From: Roseivirga ehrenbergii | GTDB taxonomy: Bacteria > Bacteroidota > Bacteroidia > Cytophagales > Cyclobacteriaceae | NCBI RefSeq assembly: GCF_001593005.1 | Contig: NZ_LQZQ01000045.1 | Location: forward strand, 744,001 to 808,000 | Reading direction: 5' to 3' | DNA: 64,000 nucleotides | Part shown: positions 17,914 through 27,344 of the stretch, one piece after another | Numbering within the stretch: position 1 is the stretch's first letter | How the letters are laid out: each line of letters begins with the position of its first letter | The notes under the pieces: generated by a model | Database searches by the model: none | What the model saw: the letters and a program-made list of their open reading frames with translations, nothing else | What the model was told of the DNA's origin: nothing | Position numbers and translations under genes: made by a program

Positions 17914-19458
17914 ATGGCTAACCCTAAGCAGGATTCATTATTTGAGCTGATAAAATCGCTAACAAAATCAGAGAAGCGACATTTTAGGATGTTCGTCAAC
18001 CGTAGTGGAAATTCAGAAGGTGTGAAGTTTGTCAAGCTTTTCGATGTAATGGATAGCATCAAGCTCTACGATGACAAGCTGATTTTAGACAAAGTAAAGA
18101 GTATTAAAAAGGAACAACTGTCTAACCAAAAGGCAAACCTTTTTAAGCAAATTCTAGCAAGTTTAAAGCAATTCCATATTGGGCATCATGTAGATATGCA
18201 GTTGCGCGAAAGTCTAGATCATGCTAAACTTTTATACAACAAAGGCTTTTACAAACAAGCCTTAAAACTACTCGACAAAGCGAAAAATCAAGCCAAAGAC
18301 ACAAAACACCATGCATTGGTTTTAGAAATATTGGAGTTCGAAAAAATGATCGAGTCGCAGTACATTACTAGAAGTATTGAAACCCGTGCAGAGCAATTAA
18401 CTAATGAGGTAAATGAGACTTCCGATCTACTAGTTTCTACCCACCAATTGTCCAATTTAACACTCAACCTTTACAGCCTTTTCCTTCAAAAAGGTTATGC
18501 TAAAAATGAGGACGATTTTATTGAAGTAACAACCTACTTTAAGGCCAATTTTCCTGCTCTGGATATTTCTAACCTTAGTTTCTACGAGCAAATGTATTTT
18601 CACCAATGTCAGATTTGGTATAATAACATTGTTCAGAATTTCCCTAACTCCTATAAACATGCCAAGGCTCTGGTTGATTTGTTCAAGCAAAACCAAGACA
18701 TGGCCACCAAACAGCCCGTATTGTTTATCAAGAGTTATAGCAATTTGCTCACTGCCTTATTCCAGCTTCAGTATTATTCTGTTTTTTGCGAAGTATTGAA
18801 CGAAGTAGAGGAACTTTCGAAAAACAAAGAGATAGTAAAAGACCTAAATACCGAGGTTTTGATTTTTAAATTTATGTGGGTTTCAAAAATCAACAAAGCC
18901 TTTATGGAAGGTAATTTTGAGGAAGGAACGCACATGGTGCCAAAGCTTTTGAAAAAACTGAGTGAATATGAAGACAAGATCGATCCGGAGCGTGTATTGC
19001 TCTTTTATTATAAAATAGCCACGCTTTACTTTGGTTCAGGAAATAACCGAAAGGCAATTTTCTACCTCAATAAGATTATCTACTTTAAAGATATTAGCCT
19101 AAGAGAAGACATTCATTGTTTTGCTAGAATCCTTAACCTGATTGCTCATTTTGAGGATGGGCAAGATTTTCATTTGGAGTATCAAATCAAGTCTACTTTC
19201 CAGTTTATTGGAAAAATGAACGACCAACAGGCAGTTCAAAGAGAGATTTTCAACTTCTTAAGAAAAACAGGGAAAATTAAACCAGACCAACTGAAACATG
19301 AATTTCAGTTACTTTATGATAGACTGGAGATACTGAACAATAACCTTTATGAAAGGCGTCCTTTCCTTTATTTAGATATTCTTTCTTGGCTCAAGAGTAA
19401 AATTGAAAACCGACCAGTACAGGAAGTGGTACAAGAGAAATTTAAAACTTTAAAATAA
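17914..19458 (+). CDS. Conserved hypothetical protein with helical (TPR-like) repeats
   Basis: A 514-aa soluble protein, almost entirely alpha-helical by composition. It starts MANPKQDSLFELIKSLTKSE and contains degenerate TPR-like helix pairs (for example YNKGFYKQALKLLDKAKN near residue 110 and SGNNRKAIFYLNKIIYFKD near 370). There is no catalytic motif, signal peptide or membrane span. Similar proteins occur widely in Bacteroidota, to my knowledge without an assigned function. The gene is divergent from the leu operon and separated from it by 170 bp. Confidence 0.7.
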   Translation: MANPKQDSLFELIKSLTKSEKRHFRMFVNRSGNSEGVKFVKLFDVMDSIKLYDDKLILDKVKSIKKEQLSNQKANLFKQILASLKQFHIGHHVDMQLRESLDHAKLLYNKGFYKQALKLLDKAKNQAKDTKHHALVLEILEFEKMIESQYITRSIETRAEQLTNEVNETSDLLVSTHQLSNLTLNLYSLFLQKGYAKNEDDFIEVTTYFKANFPALDISNLSFYEQMYFHQCQIWYNNIVQNFPNSYKHAKALVDLFKQNQDMATKQPVLFIKSYSNLLTALFQLQYYSVFCEVLNEVEELSKNKEIVKDLNTEVLIFKFMWVSKINKAFMEGNFEEGTHMVPKLLKKLSEYEDKIDPERVLLFYYKIATLYFGSGNNRKAIFYLNKIIYFKDISLREDIHCFARILNLIAHFEDGQDFHLEYQIKSTFQFIGKMNDQQAVQREIFNFLRKTGKIKPDQLKHEFQLLYDRLEILNNNLYERRPFLYLDILSWLKSKIENRPVQEVVQEKFKTLK

Positions 19459-19485
19459 GCCCGAGCAGGCCTATAGAACAAAAAA

Positions 19486-19509
19486 GAGACTGCCTTTTAC
19501 AGCAGTCTC
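19486..19509 (-). terminator. Terminator shared by the TPR-like and FN3 genes
   Basis: GAGACTGC and GCAGTCTC form a perfect 8-bp stem around an 8-nt loop. A run of A on the plus-strand left side gives a T tail on the minus strand. It lies between convergent genes, 37 bp after the minus-strand stop. Confidence 0.75.
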
Positions 19510-19545
19510 CTATTGGAAAATTTAAAGTTGAGCTTAGGGTTTTGC

Positions 19546-19941
19546 CTATTCAATTGTTGTAGCACTTTTAACCGTTGATGGGGTTGAAGTGACTGTTCCT
19601 TTTTTAGCATACACTCTGTAATAGTATTTGGTTTTGGCAGTCAAACCAGTAACTGTAGCACTTGTTGTAGAGATTTCCTTTTTGTCGAAACCAGTAACCT
19701 TTGTGCCAAAGTGCGCTTCTTTAGAAACATCTAGTAAATACTTATCGGCTCCCGTAACCTCCGTCCAGCTCACCTTAAAAGTAGTGGCTGCAATTTCAGT
19801 GGCTGCATTAACAGTTGGTGTAGCCACACTTGGCGCTGGGTCGTCATCGTCTTTACAAGCGCTAACACTAAACAATACTGTAAGTAATAAAGCGAATGAA
19901 ATCAATTTCAATACGCTGCTCTTTTTGTTGATCATTTTCAT
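19546..19941 (-). CDS. Lipoprotein with a single fibronectin type III domain
   Basis: The start at 19941 (MKMINKKSS) or 19935 gives a normal lipoprotein signal, with the lipobox ending SVSAC and followed by the acidic KDDDD linker; the longer frame to 19986 adds an unlikely preface. After a Pro/Ala linker a single fibronectin type III domain covers most of the rest (TFKVSWTEVTGADKYLLDV to TKYYYRVYAKKG). It is likely surface or periplasmic and anchored by lipid; the acidic run after Cys resembles the export signal reported for surface lipoproteins of Bacteroidota. The ligand is unknown. The gap to the right (19942-20270) holds no gene, only the divergent promoter regions. Confidence 0.8.
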   Translation of the reverse strand: MKMINKKSSVLKLISFALLLTVLFSVSACKDDDDPAPSVATPTVNAATEIAATTFKVSWTEVTGADKYLLDVSKEAHFGTKVTGFDKKEISTTSATVTGLTAKTKYYYRVYAKKGTVTSTPSTVKSATTIE

Positions 19942-20270
19942 TTGTTTAAATATGTGTAACATGTTGTTTATGCCCCTTTGACGCACATATTTTGATTTCC
20001 GTTGGAATGAAAATTTCAGAATTGACTAAATATTTTTTGTGTATAAAATTTCGTTTTCCCAATACAATTAGGAGTAGATTATTTTCGTTTTAAACGGTTT
20101 GGTTGGCTACAGCCATTTACTTCAAAGCTGATTAAAATAGCTATTTCATAGCTCTATGTAACCCTCAGCTAAAGTTGCTTTGACAACATTCACGTTTCAA
20201 TCTTTACACCATCGGTAAACCTGAGTTTAATTTAGATTGATATCTTAGACCACAATCCAAATTAATAAAG

Positions 20271-21821
20271 ATGAAAAAAGCACTTAAATTATTTATGATT
20301 TTAGCGTTCTGCCTGAGTATCAATACCTATGCTCAAGACACGAAAGCTATTGTAGACAAAATCGTAGCCGAAGCCAATGATAACTCTCAATTGGAGAGAT
20401 TGGCTTATGAGTTACTTGATAAAAATGGACCCCGTTTGGTAGGTACTCCACAAATGAATTCAGCCAACGACTGGGCTGTCGAAACTTACAAAACTTGGGG
20501 TATTGATGCCCGCAACGAAAAATGGGGTGAATGGAAAGGTTGGGAACGTGGAATTACTCACGTAGATATGATTTCTCCTCGTGTAAAAACATTAGAGGCT
20601 ATGCAATTGGCATGGAGCCCTTCTACTAATGGTAAAGATGTAACAGGTGAGGTTGTAGTTATTCCTGATGTAGCTAACGAAGCTGAATTTCAAACTTGGT
20701 TAAAAGGCATCAAAGGAAAATTCGTAATGATCGACATGGCGCAGCCTACAGGTCGCCCAGACTATAACTGGGAGAAAAACGGTACTGAACTTTCTGTTGA
20801 AAACATGAGAAAAGACAGAGCCGAGCTATCTAGAGCATGGTCTCAAAGAGTTAGAAACACAGGTTTAACCTCACGTAGTTTACCTGCTGCTTTAGAAGAA
20901 GCTGGTGCGGCTGGTATTTTGATTTCTAACTGGTCAAGAGGTTTTGGTGCTAACAAAATTTTTGGTGCCTCAACTAAAAAAATCCCTACTATCGATATAG
21001 GGTTAGAGGATTATGGAACACTTTTCAGAATGACTGAATATGGTGACGCTCCAAAAATCACTGTAAAAACTACTGCAAAAGACCTGGGCATGATGCCAAC
21101 CTTCAATACAATAGCTGAAATTAAAGGTTCTGAGCTGCCTAATGAATATGTTGTGCTTTCTGCACACTTCGATTCTTGGGATGGCGGAACTGGTGCTACT
21201 GATAACGGTACTGGTACTTTAGTTATGATGGAAGCCATGAGAATCTTGAAGAAGGTTTATCCTAACCCAAAGAGAACTATCCTTGTAGGACACTGGGGTA
21301 GTGAAGAGCAAGGATTAAATGGTTCTTCTGCTTTTGTTCAAGATCACCCAGAAGTAATTAAAGGCTTACAAGCCCTTTTCAACCAAGACAACGGTACAGG
21401 TAGAGTAGTAAACATTAGCGGACAAGGTTTCCTTCACGCTTATGAGTTTATCAACAGATGGTTAGCTCCTGTTCCAAGTGCTATCAGAAGAGAAATTGAT
21501 ACTAACTTCCCTGGTTCTCCTGGAGGAGGTGGTTCTGACTACGCTTCTTTTGTAGCTGCTGGTGCTCCAGGTTTTAGCTTAAGCTCTACTAGCTGGGATT
21601 ATGGCGCTTACACTTGGCACACCAACAAGGATACTTATGATAAAATCGTATTCGAAGATGTAAGAAACAATGCTATTCTTACGGCTATCATGACATACAT
21701 GGCTTCTGAGGATGATAAATTCTTCCCAAGAGATAAAAGTGTGTTGCCTGTTAACCCAAGAAACGGTCAGCCAATGGAGTGGCCAAGCCCAAGAAACCCA
21801 AATAGAAAAGGAGGTGAATAA
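20271..21821 (+). CDS. Secreted M28-family zinc aminopeptidase/carboxypeptidase
   Basis: A 516-aa exported peptidase with a signal peptide ending near INTYAQ (residue 22). Residues about 60-280 include a PA-like insert domain. The M28 zinc ligands are visible: His and Asp in SAHFDSWDGGTGATDNGTG, Glu pair in HWGSEEQGLNGS, Asp in LFNQDNGTGR and the distal His in YTWHTNKDTYDKI. It would trim peptides in the periplasm or outside the cell. The nearest type is the carboxypeptidase Q/PGCP-like branch (inference). It has its own terminator, and a weak -7 box TATCTTAG lies at 20241-20248. Confidence 0.9.
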   Translation: MKKALKLFMILAFCLSINTYAQDTKAIVDKIVAEANDNSQLERLAYELLDKNGPRLVGTPQMNSANDWAVETYKTWGIDARNEKWGEWKGWERGITHVDMISPRVKTLEAMQLAWSPSTNGKDVTGEVVVIPDVANEAEFQTWLKGIKGKFVMIDMAQPTGRPDYNWEKNGTELSVENMRKDRAELSRAWSQRVRNTGLTSRSLPAALEEAGAAGILISNWSRGFGANKIFGASTKKIPTIDIGLEDYGTLFRMTEYGDAPKITVKTTAKDLGMMPTFNTIAEIKGSELPNEYVVLSAHFDSWDGGTGATDNGTGTLVMMEAMRILKKVYPNPKRTILVGHWGSEEQGLNGSSAFVQDHPEVIKGLQALFNQDNGTGRVVNISGQGFLHAYEFINRWLAPVPSAIRREIDTNFPGSPGGGGSDYASFVAAGAPGFSLSSTSWDYGAYTWHTNKDTYDKIVFEDVRNNAILTAIMTYMASEDDKFFPRDKSVLPVNPRNGQPMEWPSPRNPNRKGGE

Positions 21822-21847
21822 TTAACCTTCTGAATCTATAAAAACTG

Positions 21848-21876
21848 AAAGGCCTCGATAATTCGAGGCCTTTTTT
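21848..21876 (+). terminator. Terminator of the M28 peptidase gene
   Basis: AAAGGCCTCGA pairs with TCGAGGCCTTT around a short loop (TAAT), followed by TTTTTT. It overlaps the stop codon of the convergent arfB gene. Confidence 0.85.
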
Positions 21877-22294
21877 AATATTTAGGTGGCTTTCGCATTT
21901 CCTTTTTTTCGGAATGACTCTTTTTGCTTGTTAGCCGTTTTTCAATTGCTCCTTTAGAAGGCTTTGTTTTCTTACGAGGTTTGGGTTTGGTAAAGACCTG
22001 CTCCACCGCCTTTCTAAACTTAGCAATTACTTCATCTTTGTTCCGCAACTGGGTTCTATGTGCTTCGGAACTGATCAGTAAGTCACCTTCATTGGTCAAT
22101 TGTTTTTCCCACTTCTTAAGTAAAGTCTCCTTTTCCTCTTCTGAAAAAACATTGGAACTTTCAACATTGAAGCGCAAGGTTACTCGTGTTTCAAGCTTAT
22201 TTACATTTTGACCACCTGGCCCAGAGCTGCGCGAAGTCTGAAACTGAAGTTCAGGCAAAAAATCTCGTGAGGCTATGGTTTTTGGGTCTTTCAC
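21875..22294 (-). CDS. arfB: Ribosome-rescue peptidyl-tRNA hydrolase ArfB (YaeJ)
   Basis: A 139-aa class-I-release-factor-like protein. It has the catalytic GGQ motif (residues 27-29) in SRSSGPGGQNVNKLETRV. A long Lys/Arg-rich tail (KPRKKTKPSKGAIEKRL to the end) would enter the empty mRNA channel of stalled ribosomes. It lacks the codon-recognition domains of RF1/RF2, which defines ArfB. It releases nascent chains from non-stop ribosomes. It lies 12 bp downstream of yaaA on the same strand and may be co-transcribed with it. Confidence 0.93.
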   Translation of the reverse strand: MKDPKTIASRDFLPELQFQTSRSSGPGGQNVNKLETRVTLRFNVESSNVFSEEEKETLLKKWEKQLTNEGDLLISSEAHRTQLRNKDEVIAKFRKAVEQVFTKPKPRKKTKPSKGAIEKRLTSKKSHSEKKEMRKPPKY

Positions 22295-22306
22295 AATTTC
22301 TTAAAA

Positions 22307-23071
22307 CTAATCTCTTTTAAACAGCAAGTTACTTTCGTCAGAACCAGCTTCATCAAAATAGTAACCTTCGTAATCAAAGCCTTTTAATAGCTCTACTTCG
22401 TTAATTCTATTCTTAATAATGTACTGCGCCATTAAACCCCTAGCCTTTTTGGCAAAGAAGGAAATGATTTTGTACTGCCCATTTTTAAAATCCTTAAACT
22501 CAACGTTAATCACCTTGGCTTTGAGTGCTGGCCTGTCGATGGCTTTGAAATACTCTTGCGAAGCCAAATTGATGAGTACTTTATCGCCTTGCTTTTTCAA
22601 ATCACGATTGACCTGATTGGCAATGGTGTCTGCCCAATAATTATACAATGTGGTATAATCATCAAAAGCCAAACGAGTACCCATTTCCAAACGATATGGT
22701 TGAATCAAATCAAGTGGTCTAAGCAAACCATAAAGGCCAGAAAGAATGCGTAAATGATTTTGAGCATACAGAATATCTTCATTCGAAAATTCTTCGGCTT
22801 CTAAGCCAACATAGACGTCACCTTTAAAAGCATACACTGCTTGTTTGGCTACTTTTGGGTCTTTAGATTTCCTGAATTTGTTATAACGGTCCACATTCAG
22901 TTCTGCCAAATTCTCACTGATATCCATCAATTCTTGAATCTCCTCAGGCGTTTTCTTTTTCAATACACCAATCAATTCCAACGTTTCTTTCTGAAAACGA
23001 GGATAAGATTTTTCGGCATTACATGGGGTTTCGAAATCGAGGGTTTTGGCAGGAGAAAGTACAAATAACAT
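22307..23071 (-). CDS. yaaA: YaaA family peroxide-stress protein
   Basis: A 254-aa cytoplasmic protein with the full YaaA signature: MLFVLSPAKTLDF at the start, the conserved YDGLTY-like position here as VYAFKGDVYVGL, then LSGLYGLLRPLDLIQPYRL and NLASQEYFKAI. E. coli YaaA limits intracellular free iron and DNA damage under peroxide stress and binds DNA; the role here is by family. It directly precedes arfB. No OxyR-type site was identified. Confidence 0.92.
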   Translation of the reverse strand: MLFVLSPAKTLDFETPCNAEKSYPRFQKETLELIGVLKKKTPEEIQELMDISENLAELNVDRYNKFRKSKDPKVAKQAVYAFKGDVYVGLEAEEFSNEDILYAQNHLRILSGLYGLLRPLDLIQPYRLEMGTRLAFDDYTTLYNYWADTIANQVNRDLKKQGDKVLINLASQEYFKAIDRPALKAKVINVEFKDFKNGQYKIISFFAKKARGLMAQYIIKNRINEVELLKGFDYEGYYFDEAGSDESNLLFKRD

Positions 23072-23179
23072 AGTTGAAATTAAGCTTTATACAAACATAC
23101 CATTTGCAGCCCTGACTTGTTCGGGAAAAGTATTGAAAGTTTAAATAAGCGATTGAAAACTTAGAGCGGGCTACAAAAG

Positions 23180-23200
23180 AAAAAAGCCCTTTCGGGCTTT
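23180..23200 (-). terminator. Terminator of the GMC operon
   Basis: On the minus strand AAAGCCC and GGGCTTT pair around a 4-nt loop and are followed by a T run. It lies 10 bp past the rhodanese lipoprotein stop. Confidence 0.8.
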
Positions 23201-23209
23201 CTGATTGAT

Positions 23210-23596
23210 TTATCTTTGGATTTGTTTACCTCCAGCTTGCCAAGCAACAATACCTCCTTCAAGTTCATAGATTTTCTTAAAACCCATTTCCTTCATAATT
23301 TCAAAGGCTTGATTACTTCTAGCTCCTGAATGGCAATACACCGCCACAGCTTTATTCTTGTCCAAACCTTCTAGCTGTGTTTTAAAACTAGGGTTATTAA
23401 AGTTGATCAAAGTCGAATTTTTAATAAAACCTTGAGCGTATTCATCTGGTGTTCTAACATCAATAACCTGCACCGTAGCGTCATCAGCCATTAATGTCTC
23501 AAACTCATTGGCATCTACTTGCTTGGCCACTTGTTCGGTACACCCTAGGGTTAGAAAGGCCATTCCTAAAATAAAAAATATAGTTTTTTTCATCAT
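23210..23596 (-). CDS. Rhodanese-domain lipoprotein
   Basis: A 128-aa protein with signal sequence and lipobox (FLTLGC, Cys19), then one rhodanese domain. The active-site loop reads YCHSGARS, with a catalytic Cys that would carry a persulfide. Its start overlaps the end of the upstream subunit-3 gene by 4 bp, so it is the third gene of the GMC operon. It probably faces the periplasm. Coupling of sulfur transfer to the oxidoreductase is only suggested by the gene order. Confidence 0.87.
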   Translation of the reverse strand: MMKKTIFFILGMAFLTLGCTEQVAKQVDANEFETLMADDATVQVIDVRTPDEYAQGFIKNSTLINFNNPSFKTQLEGLDKNKAVAVYCHSGARSNQAFEIMKEMGFKKIYELEGGIVAWQAGGKQIQR

Positions 23597-24294
23597 GTCA
23601 GTAAATTGCCGTCATCGTCCCAAGTAGCAATATCCATTCGTTTTGATTGATCAACACATTTTGCCAGCCATTCTTCTTCATAAGCCAAGCCTTGTTGTTC
23701 CAGTACATCTTCTGGAATACCATCCCAAACACCCGGCATATTCCCTTTATAACCTAGGTCCTTCACACCCATTTCGGAAGTAAAGTAACCCGTCATAGTA
23801 AGGTTTCTCATGTTGGTAAAGAACCTTTCACCATGCTTTAACTCAGGAGCCGTTTTGCCCGGATAAGCAATGCTATCGCAAATGGCTTTGTGTTGTTCAT
23901 CATTCAGTTTTTTGAATTCCATTCCATATAATTTATTGGAATGAGAATCAAGCCAAGCCAAACCACCACGAATAGGCAATTGGTTATTCGGCATATCCTT
24001 GGCAATAAATTCAATAAACTCAGGAACACCTGCATCGCTTGCCGACCCAAATTCTGCATTTGCAGGAAGAATGATATCGCACAATACCGCAATGGTTTCT
24101 AATTCATGTTCGGTGAAGAATGTTTCTGAAAGCACTTTGGCATCGTGCTCCTTTTCTGCTTCATTTCTTCCATAACCTGGAAGTTGCGGCTTTTCAGGTG
24201 TTTCAACTGTGCTTTCTGGCGCACAACCAGTCACGAGCAGGCCACCTGCTACAGAACCGACCAATAAAGATTTTAATGATTCGCGTCTATCCAT
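23593..24294 (-). CDS. Gluconate 2-dehydrogenase subunit 3-like protein with Tat/lipoprotein signal
   Basis: A 233-aa protein whose N-terminus, MDRRESLKSLLVGSVAGG, has twin arginines followed by a hydrophobic stretch and a Cys (VTGCAP), a Tat-type lipoprotein signal. The body matches the gluconate 2-dehydrogenase subunit 3 family (TFFTEHELETIAVLCDIILP and a later FFTNMRNLTMTGYFTSEMG). These small subunits accompany flavin GMC dehydrogenases and are thought to aid their export or assembly. It starts 3 bp after the GMC gene. Because the GMC partner has no signal of its own, it may be carried out through Tat by this subunit (inference). Confidence 0.88.
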   Translation of the reverse strand: MDRRESLKSLLVGSVAGGLLVTGCAPESTVETPEKPQLPGYGRNEAEKEHDAKVLSETFFTEHELETIAVLCDIILPANAEFGSASDAGVPEFIEFIAKDMPNNQLPIRGGLAWLDSHSNKLYGMEFKKLNDEQHKAICDSIAYPGKTAPELKHGERFFTNMRNLTMTGYFTSEMGVKDLGYKGNMPGVWDGIPEDVLEQQGLAYEEEWLAKCVDQSKRMDIATWDDDGNLLT

Positions 24295-24297
24295 GAC

Positions 24298-26019
24298 TTA
24301 AATATTTCTTTGTTTTACTTGTTCAACTAAATAATCTGATGCTCTCCAAGCCAAGGCCAATATGGTCCAAGTTGGGTTTTTATCGGCTTGCGACACAAAC
24401 GGGCCTGCATCCATAACAAATACATTCGGGCAATCATGAAGCTGATTGTATTTATTGGTCACCGACTCTTTTTTGTCGTTACCCATTCTGGTAGTACCCA
24501 CTTCGTGAATAATTTCGCCAGGAGCGGTTAATCCATAATTTCGGTCTTTTCCAGGCTTATCGCCTAACAAAATACCTCCTGTAGCATCTAAAATTTGCTC
24601 GAAAGTATCTTGCATGTGTTTGGCTTGATTCACTTCATGCTCTGTCCATTGATAGTTGAACTTGAGTACAGGAATTCCCCACTCATCAACTACATTATTA
24701 TCAATCTCGCAGTAATTATTGCGTTGCGGAATGCTCTCTCCTCGACCTGACACTCCCAATACAGCACCATAGTACTTCTTAACATCAGCCCTAAGTGATT
24801 CTCCATAACCACCTACTTCGCCCCCCATTATCTTATTCAAATTATTTGGGTTGAAACCGAAGCCATAACTTGGCATTCCCATTCCGCCCCAAACCTCAAT
24901 ATGGTAGCCTCTAGGGAAATCTAATTTCTTATCATTTAGCCACCAAGGCGTGTAAACATGCATTCCACCTACTCCATCTTCATTATAAATCTTACGATCC
25001 ATCAGTTTTGGAAGGAATACAGAACGACTAGCTCCAGTAGAGTCGTGCAGGTATCTACCTACCAAACCACTGCTGTTGCCTAAGCCATCTTGGTGAACAC
25101 TGCTTTTTGAGTTCAGTAAAATTCGAGCCGAAGAACAAGCCGAAGCCGCCATTACTACCACTTTGGCTTTTAGGTGATATTCCTTTCTATCAAGCTTATT
25201 TACATAGTTTACACCTGTGGCTTTTCCTTCCTTATCTGTGGTTACTTCGCGCACCATAGAATTGGTAAATAATTCAATTTTTCCTCCATTCTTTTGGGCT
25301 GGAAAAATCAAGCAAGTTCCGGAAGAGAAATCGGCATAAGCTGAGCAAGCACGGTTACACTGACCACAATAAAAACAACTTCCTCGTTGGTTATTAATTC
25401 GTTTAGTAAGAATTGAAAGCCTTGAAGGAATTACAGGAATACCTGCTTTTCTGGCTCCATTAATATAGTATAGCTCGTGAAGCCTTGGTTTTGGCGGAGG
25501 CAAAAAGAAGCCGTCTGGTTCGTTGTGAATATTTTCTTTACTACCGAAAACGCCAATGAGTTTGTCCACCTTATCGTAATAAGGTTTTACATCATCATAG
25601 CCAATCGGCCAGTTGTCGCCAAGGCCATCAACGCTTTTTCGCTTAAAGTCTAAAGGCCCAAAACGAAGCGAAATTCTACCCCAGTGGTTAGTTCTTCCGC
25701 CCAACATTCTGGAACGGAACCAAGCAAAACGAGTTCCTGGCGCTTCGGTATAAGGTTCTCCGGCCAAATTCCAGCCTCCATAGGCGGCATCATAATCACC
25801 AAAAGACCTTCGGTCGGAGCTAGCACCGCGTCTAGGAGATTCCCAAGGCCAACGCAATTGGGTTCTATATTCGTCTTGTGCGGGGTCAAAAAATGGACCG
25901 GCTTCGAGTACTGCTACATCAAAACCCGCCTCTGACAATATCTTAGTTGCCATTCCCCCACCGGCTCCTGAGCCGACAATGACAACATCATAAACTTTTG
26001 AGGATTCTATAACTTGCAT
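24298..26019 (-). CDS. GMC-family FAD oxidoreductase
   Basis: A 573-aa flavoprotein. The N-terminal dinucleotide-binding motif is DVVIVGSGAGGGMATKIL (about residues 10-27). GGRTNHWGR is the second FAD signature. The region SCFYCGQCNRACSAYAD is a Cys-rich insert (four Cys within about 10 residues) common in gluconate-dehydrogenase-type GMC enzymes. The C-terminus has HEVGTTRMG and the NPTWTILALAWRASDY motif that contacts the flavin. It likely oxidises a sugar or alcohol; the substrate is not shown. First gene of an operon with the Tat-signal subunit 3 and a rhodanese lipoprotein. The divergent gap 26020-26327 holds no gene that I see. Confidence 0.92.
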   Translation of the reverse strand: MQVIESSKVYDVVIVGSGAGGGMATKILSEAGFDVAVLEAGPFFDPAQDEYRTQLRWPWESPRRGASSDRRSFGDYDAAYGGWNLAGEPYTEAPGTRFAWFRSRMLGGRTNHWGRISLRFGPLDFKRKSVDGLGDNWPIGYDDVKPYYDKVDKLIGVFGSKENIHNEPDGFFLPPPKPRLHELYYINGARKAGIPVIPSRLSILTKRINNQRGSCFYCGQCNRACSAYADFSSGTCLIFPAQKNGGKIELFTNSMVREVTTDKEGKATGVNYVNKLDRKEYHLKAKVVVMAASACSSARILLNSKSSVHQDGLGNSSGLVGRYLHDSTGASRSVFLPKLMDRKIYNEDGVGGMHVYTPWWLNDKKLDFPRGYHIEVWGGMGMPSYGFGFNPNNLNKIMGGEVGGYGESLRADVKKYYGAVLGVSGRGESIPQRNNYCEIDNNVVDEWGIPVLKFNYQWTEHEVNQAKHMQDTFEQILDATGGILLGDKPGKDRNYGLTAPGEIIHEVGTTRMGNDKKESVTNKYNQLHDCPNVFVMDAGPFVSQADKNPTWTILALAWRASDYLVEQVKQRNI

Positions 26020-26327
26020 AAGGTACGGTTGATTTCAGCTTAAAATTTAAGGAATTCAACTGTAACGAAGGCCTTTCGCCAAAGAAGTTTTTACAAATGG
26101 CTTATTTTATAGATAACAAAACACTGACTTTCAATAGTTTTAATAAACTAGACTGATTCTAAATTAACATAAGCGACTACAATCTATTAATTGCATACAT
26201 GTCCATACAGACAATTCTATTACCGTATAGTATATTCCTTTAATGTAAAACCACCTTCAAAGCTTCAATTAAATTTTTCGTTGTCGTTAAACTTTAATAT
26301 TTTCGATAAACACTTTGTACTCTCTTT

Positions 26328-27203
26328 ATGAAAAAACAACTTCTGTTTTGCATGGCTTTTAGTTTTTTAGCCTTCACAAGCTTTGCACAAACACCACCTC
26401 CCGACACAGAAATCTTTGTTTTCGACCTGAAAGAAAAAAAGGGAAATGTATCGATTGAAAAAGGTAAGAACGTAACAGAACGAAAGGGCTACGACAATCA
26501 ACCTTATTTTTATGGGGAAGATTATATGCTCTACACTGCCTACGAGAATGGTCAAACAGACATTATTATGTTAGACTTACTTGAAGGGAAGAAAACCAAC
26601 CTGACCAACTCTAAAGAAAGCGAATACTCTGCCGCAATGGTTCCGGGCTTCGAGTCGTTTGCAGCGGTAAGGGTTGAAGAAGATGGTACGCAAAGGCTTT
26701 GGTTGTTCCATTTAAACACAAAAAAAGCTCCGCAACTTGTATTTGAAGACATTGCTCCTGTTGGCTATCATGCATGGAGCGGCTCTAATGTAGCCATGTT
26801 TATTTTAGGTACACCCATAACTTTATTGATGGCCGATGCCCGACAACCTGGCGAAAAAAAAATTACTGACAACATAGGCAGAACTATAAAACTTATACCG
26901 GGTTCAGCCGACTTTGCCTTTGAAAGAACTGAAGAGAATGGTGATAAAAACATTTACCGTTTAAACTCAAAAACTGCAAGGTTTGATGTAACCGTAAAAA
27001 AACCTGATAATTCTAGTGATTGGACGATTACAAACGAAGGCACTTACGTAACCAGTGTGGACTCTAAAATACTGACCTTCAATCCGAAATATGATAAGGA
27101 CTGGAAGGAGGTTACAGACTTGAGTTCTATGGGGCTTTCAGGAATCACCCGAATGGCTGTGAATGAAAACAACACAAAAATTGCGATAGTAATTAACCGA
27201 TAG
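26328..27203 (+). CDS. Secreted TolB-like beta-propeller protein of unknown function
   Basis: A 291-aa exported protein; the signal peptide ends near FTSFAQ (residue 21). The rest consists of short blade-like repeats of the WD40/PD40 (TolB) type, such as YTAYENGQTDIIMLDLLEG and KNIYRLNSKTARFD. There are too few repeats for a complete six-blade propeller, so it may pair with itself or be a partial propeller. There is no catalytic motif. It stands alone between the GMC operon (divergent) and the actin-like gene, about 140 bp away. Confidence 0.6.
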   Translation: MKKQLLFCMAFSFLAFTSFAQTPPPDTEIFVFDLKEKKGNVSIEKGKNVTERKGYDNQPYFYGEDYMLYTAYENGQTDIIMLDLLEGKKTNLTNSKESEYSAAMVPGFESFAAVRVEEDGTQRLWLFHLNTKKAPQLVFEDIAPVGYHAWSGSNVAMFILGTPITLLMADARQPGEKKITDNIGRTIKLIPGSADFAFERTEENGDKNIYRLNSKTARFDVTVKKPDNSSDWTITNEGTYVTSVDSKILTFNPKYDKDWKEVTDLSSMGLSGITRMAVNENNTKIAIVINR

Positions 27204-27344
27204 CAGATTTTCAGTTTTTAAATCGAAAACTTTTTCAGAAATTCCAGCGATTTTTCAATGATACAGCCAAAAAAAAGCGATTAAATCGTATTATTGTCTT
27301 TCGTTCAAACCGCTCTAAAATATTTGCATACCAAATCATTAACT

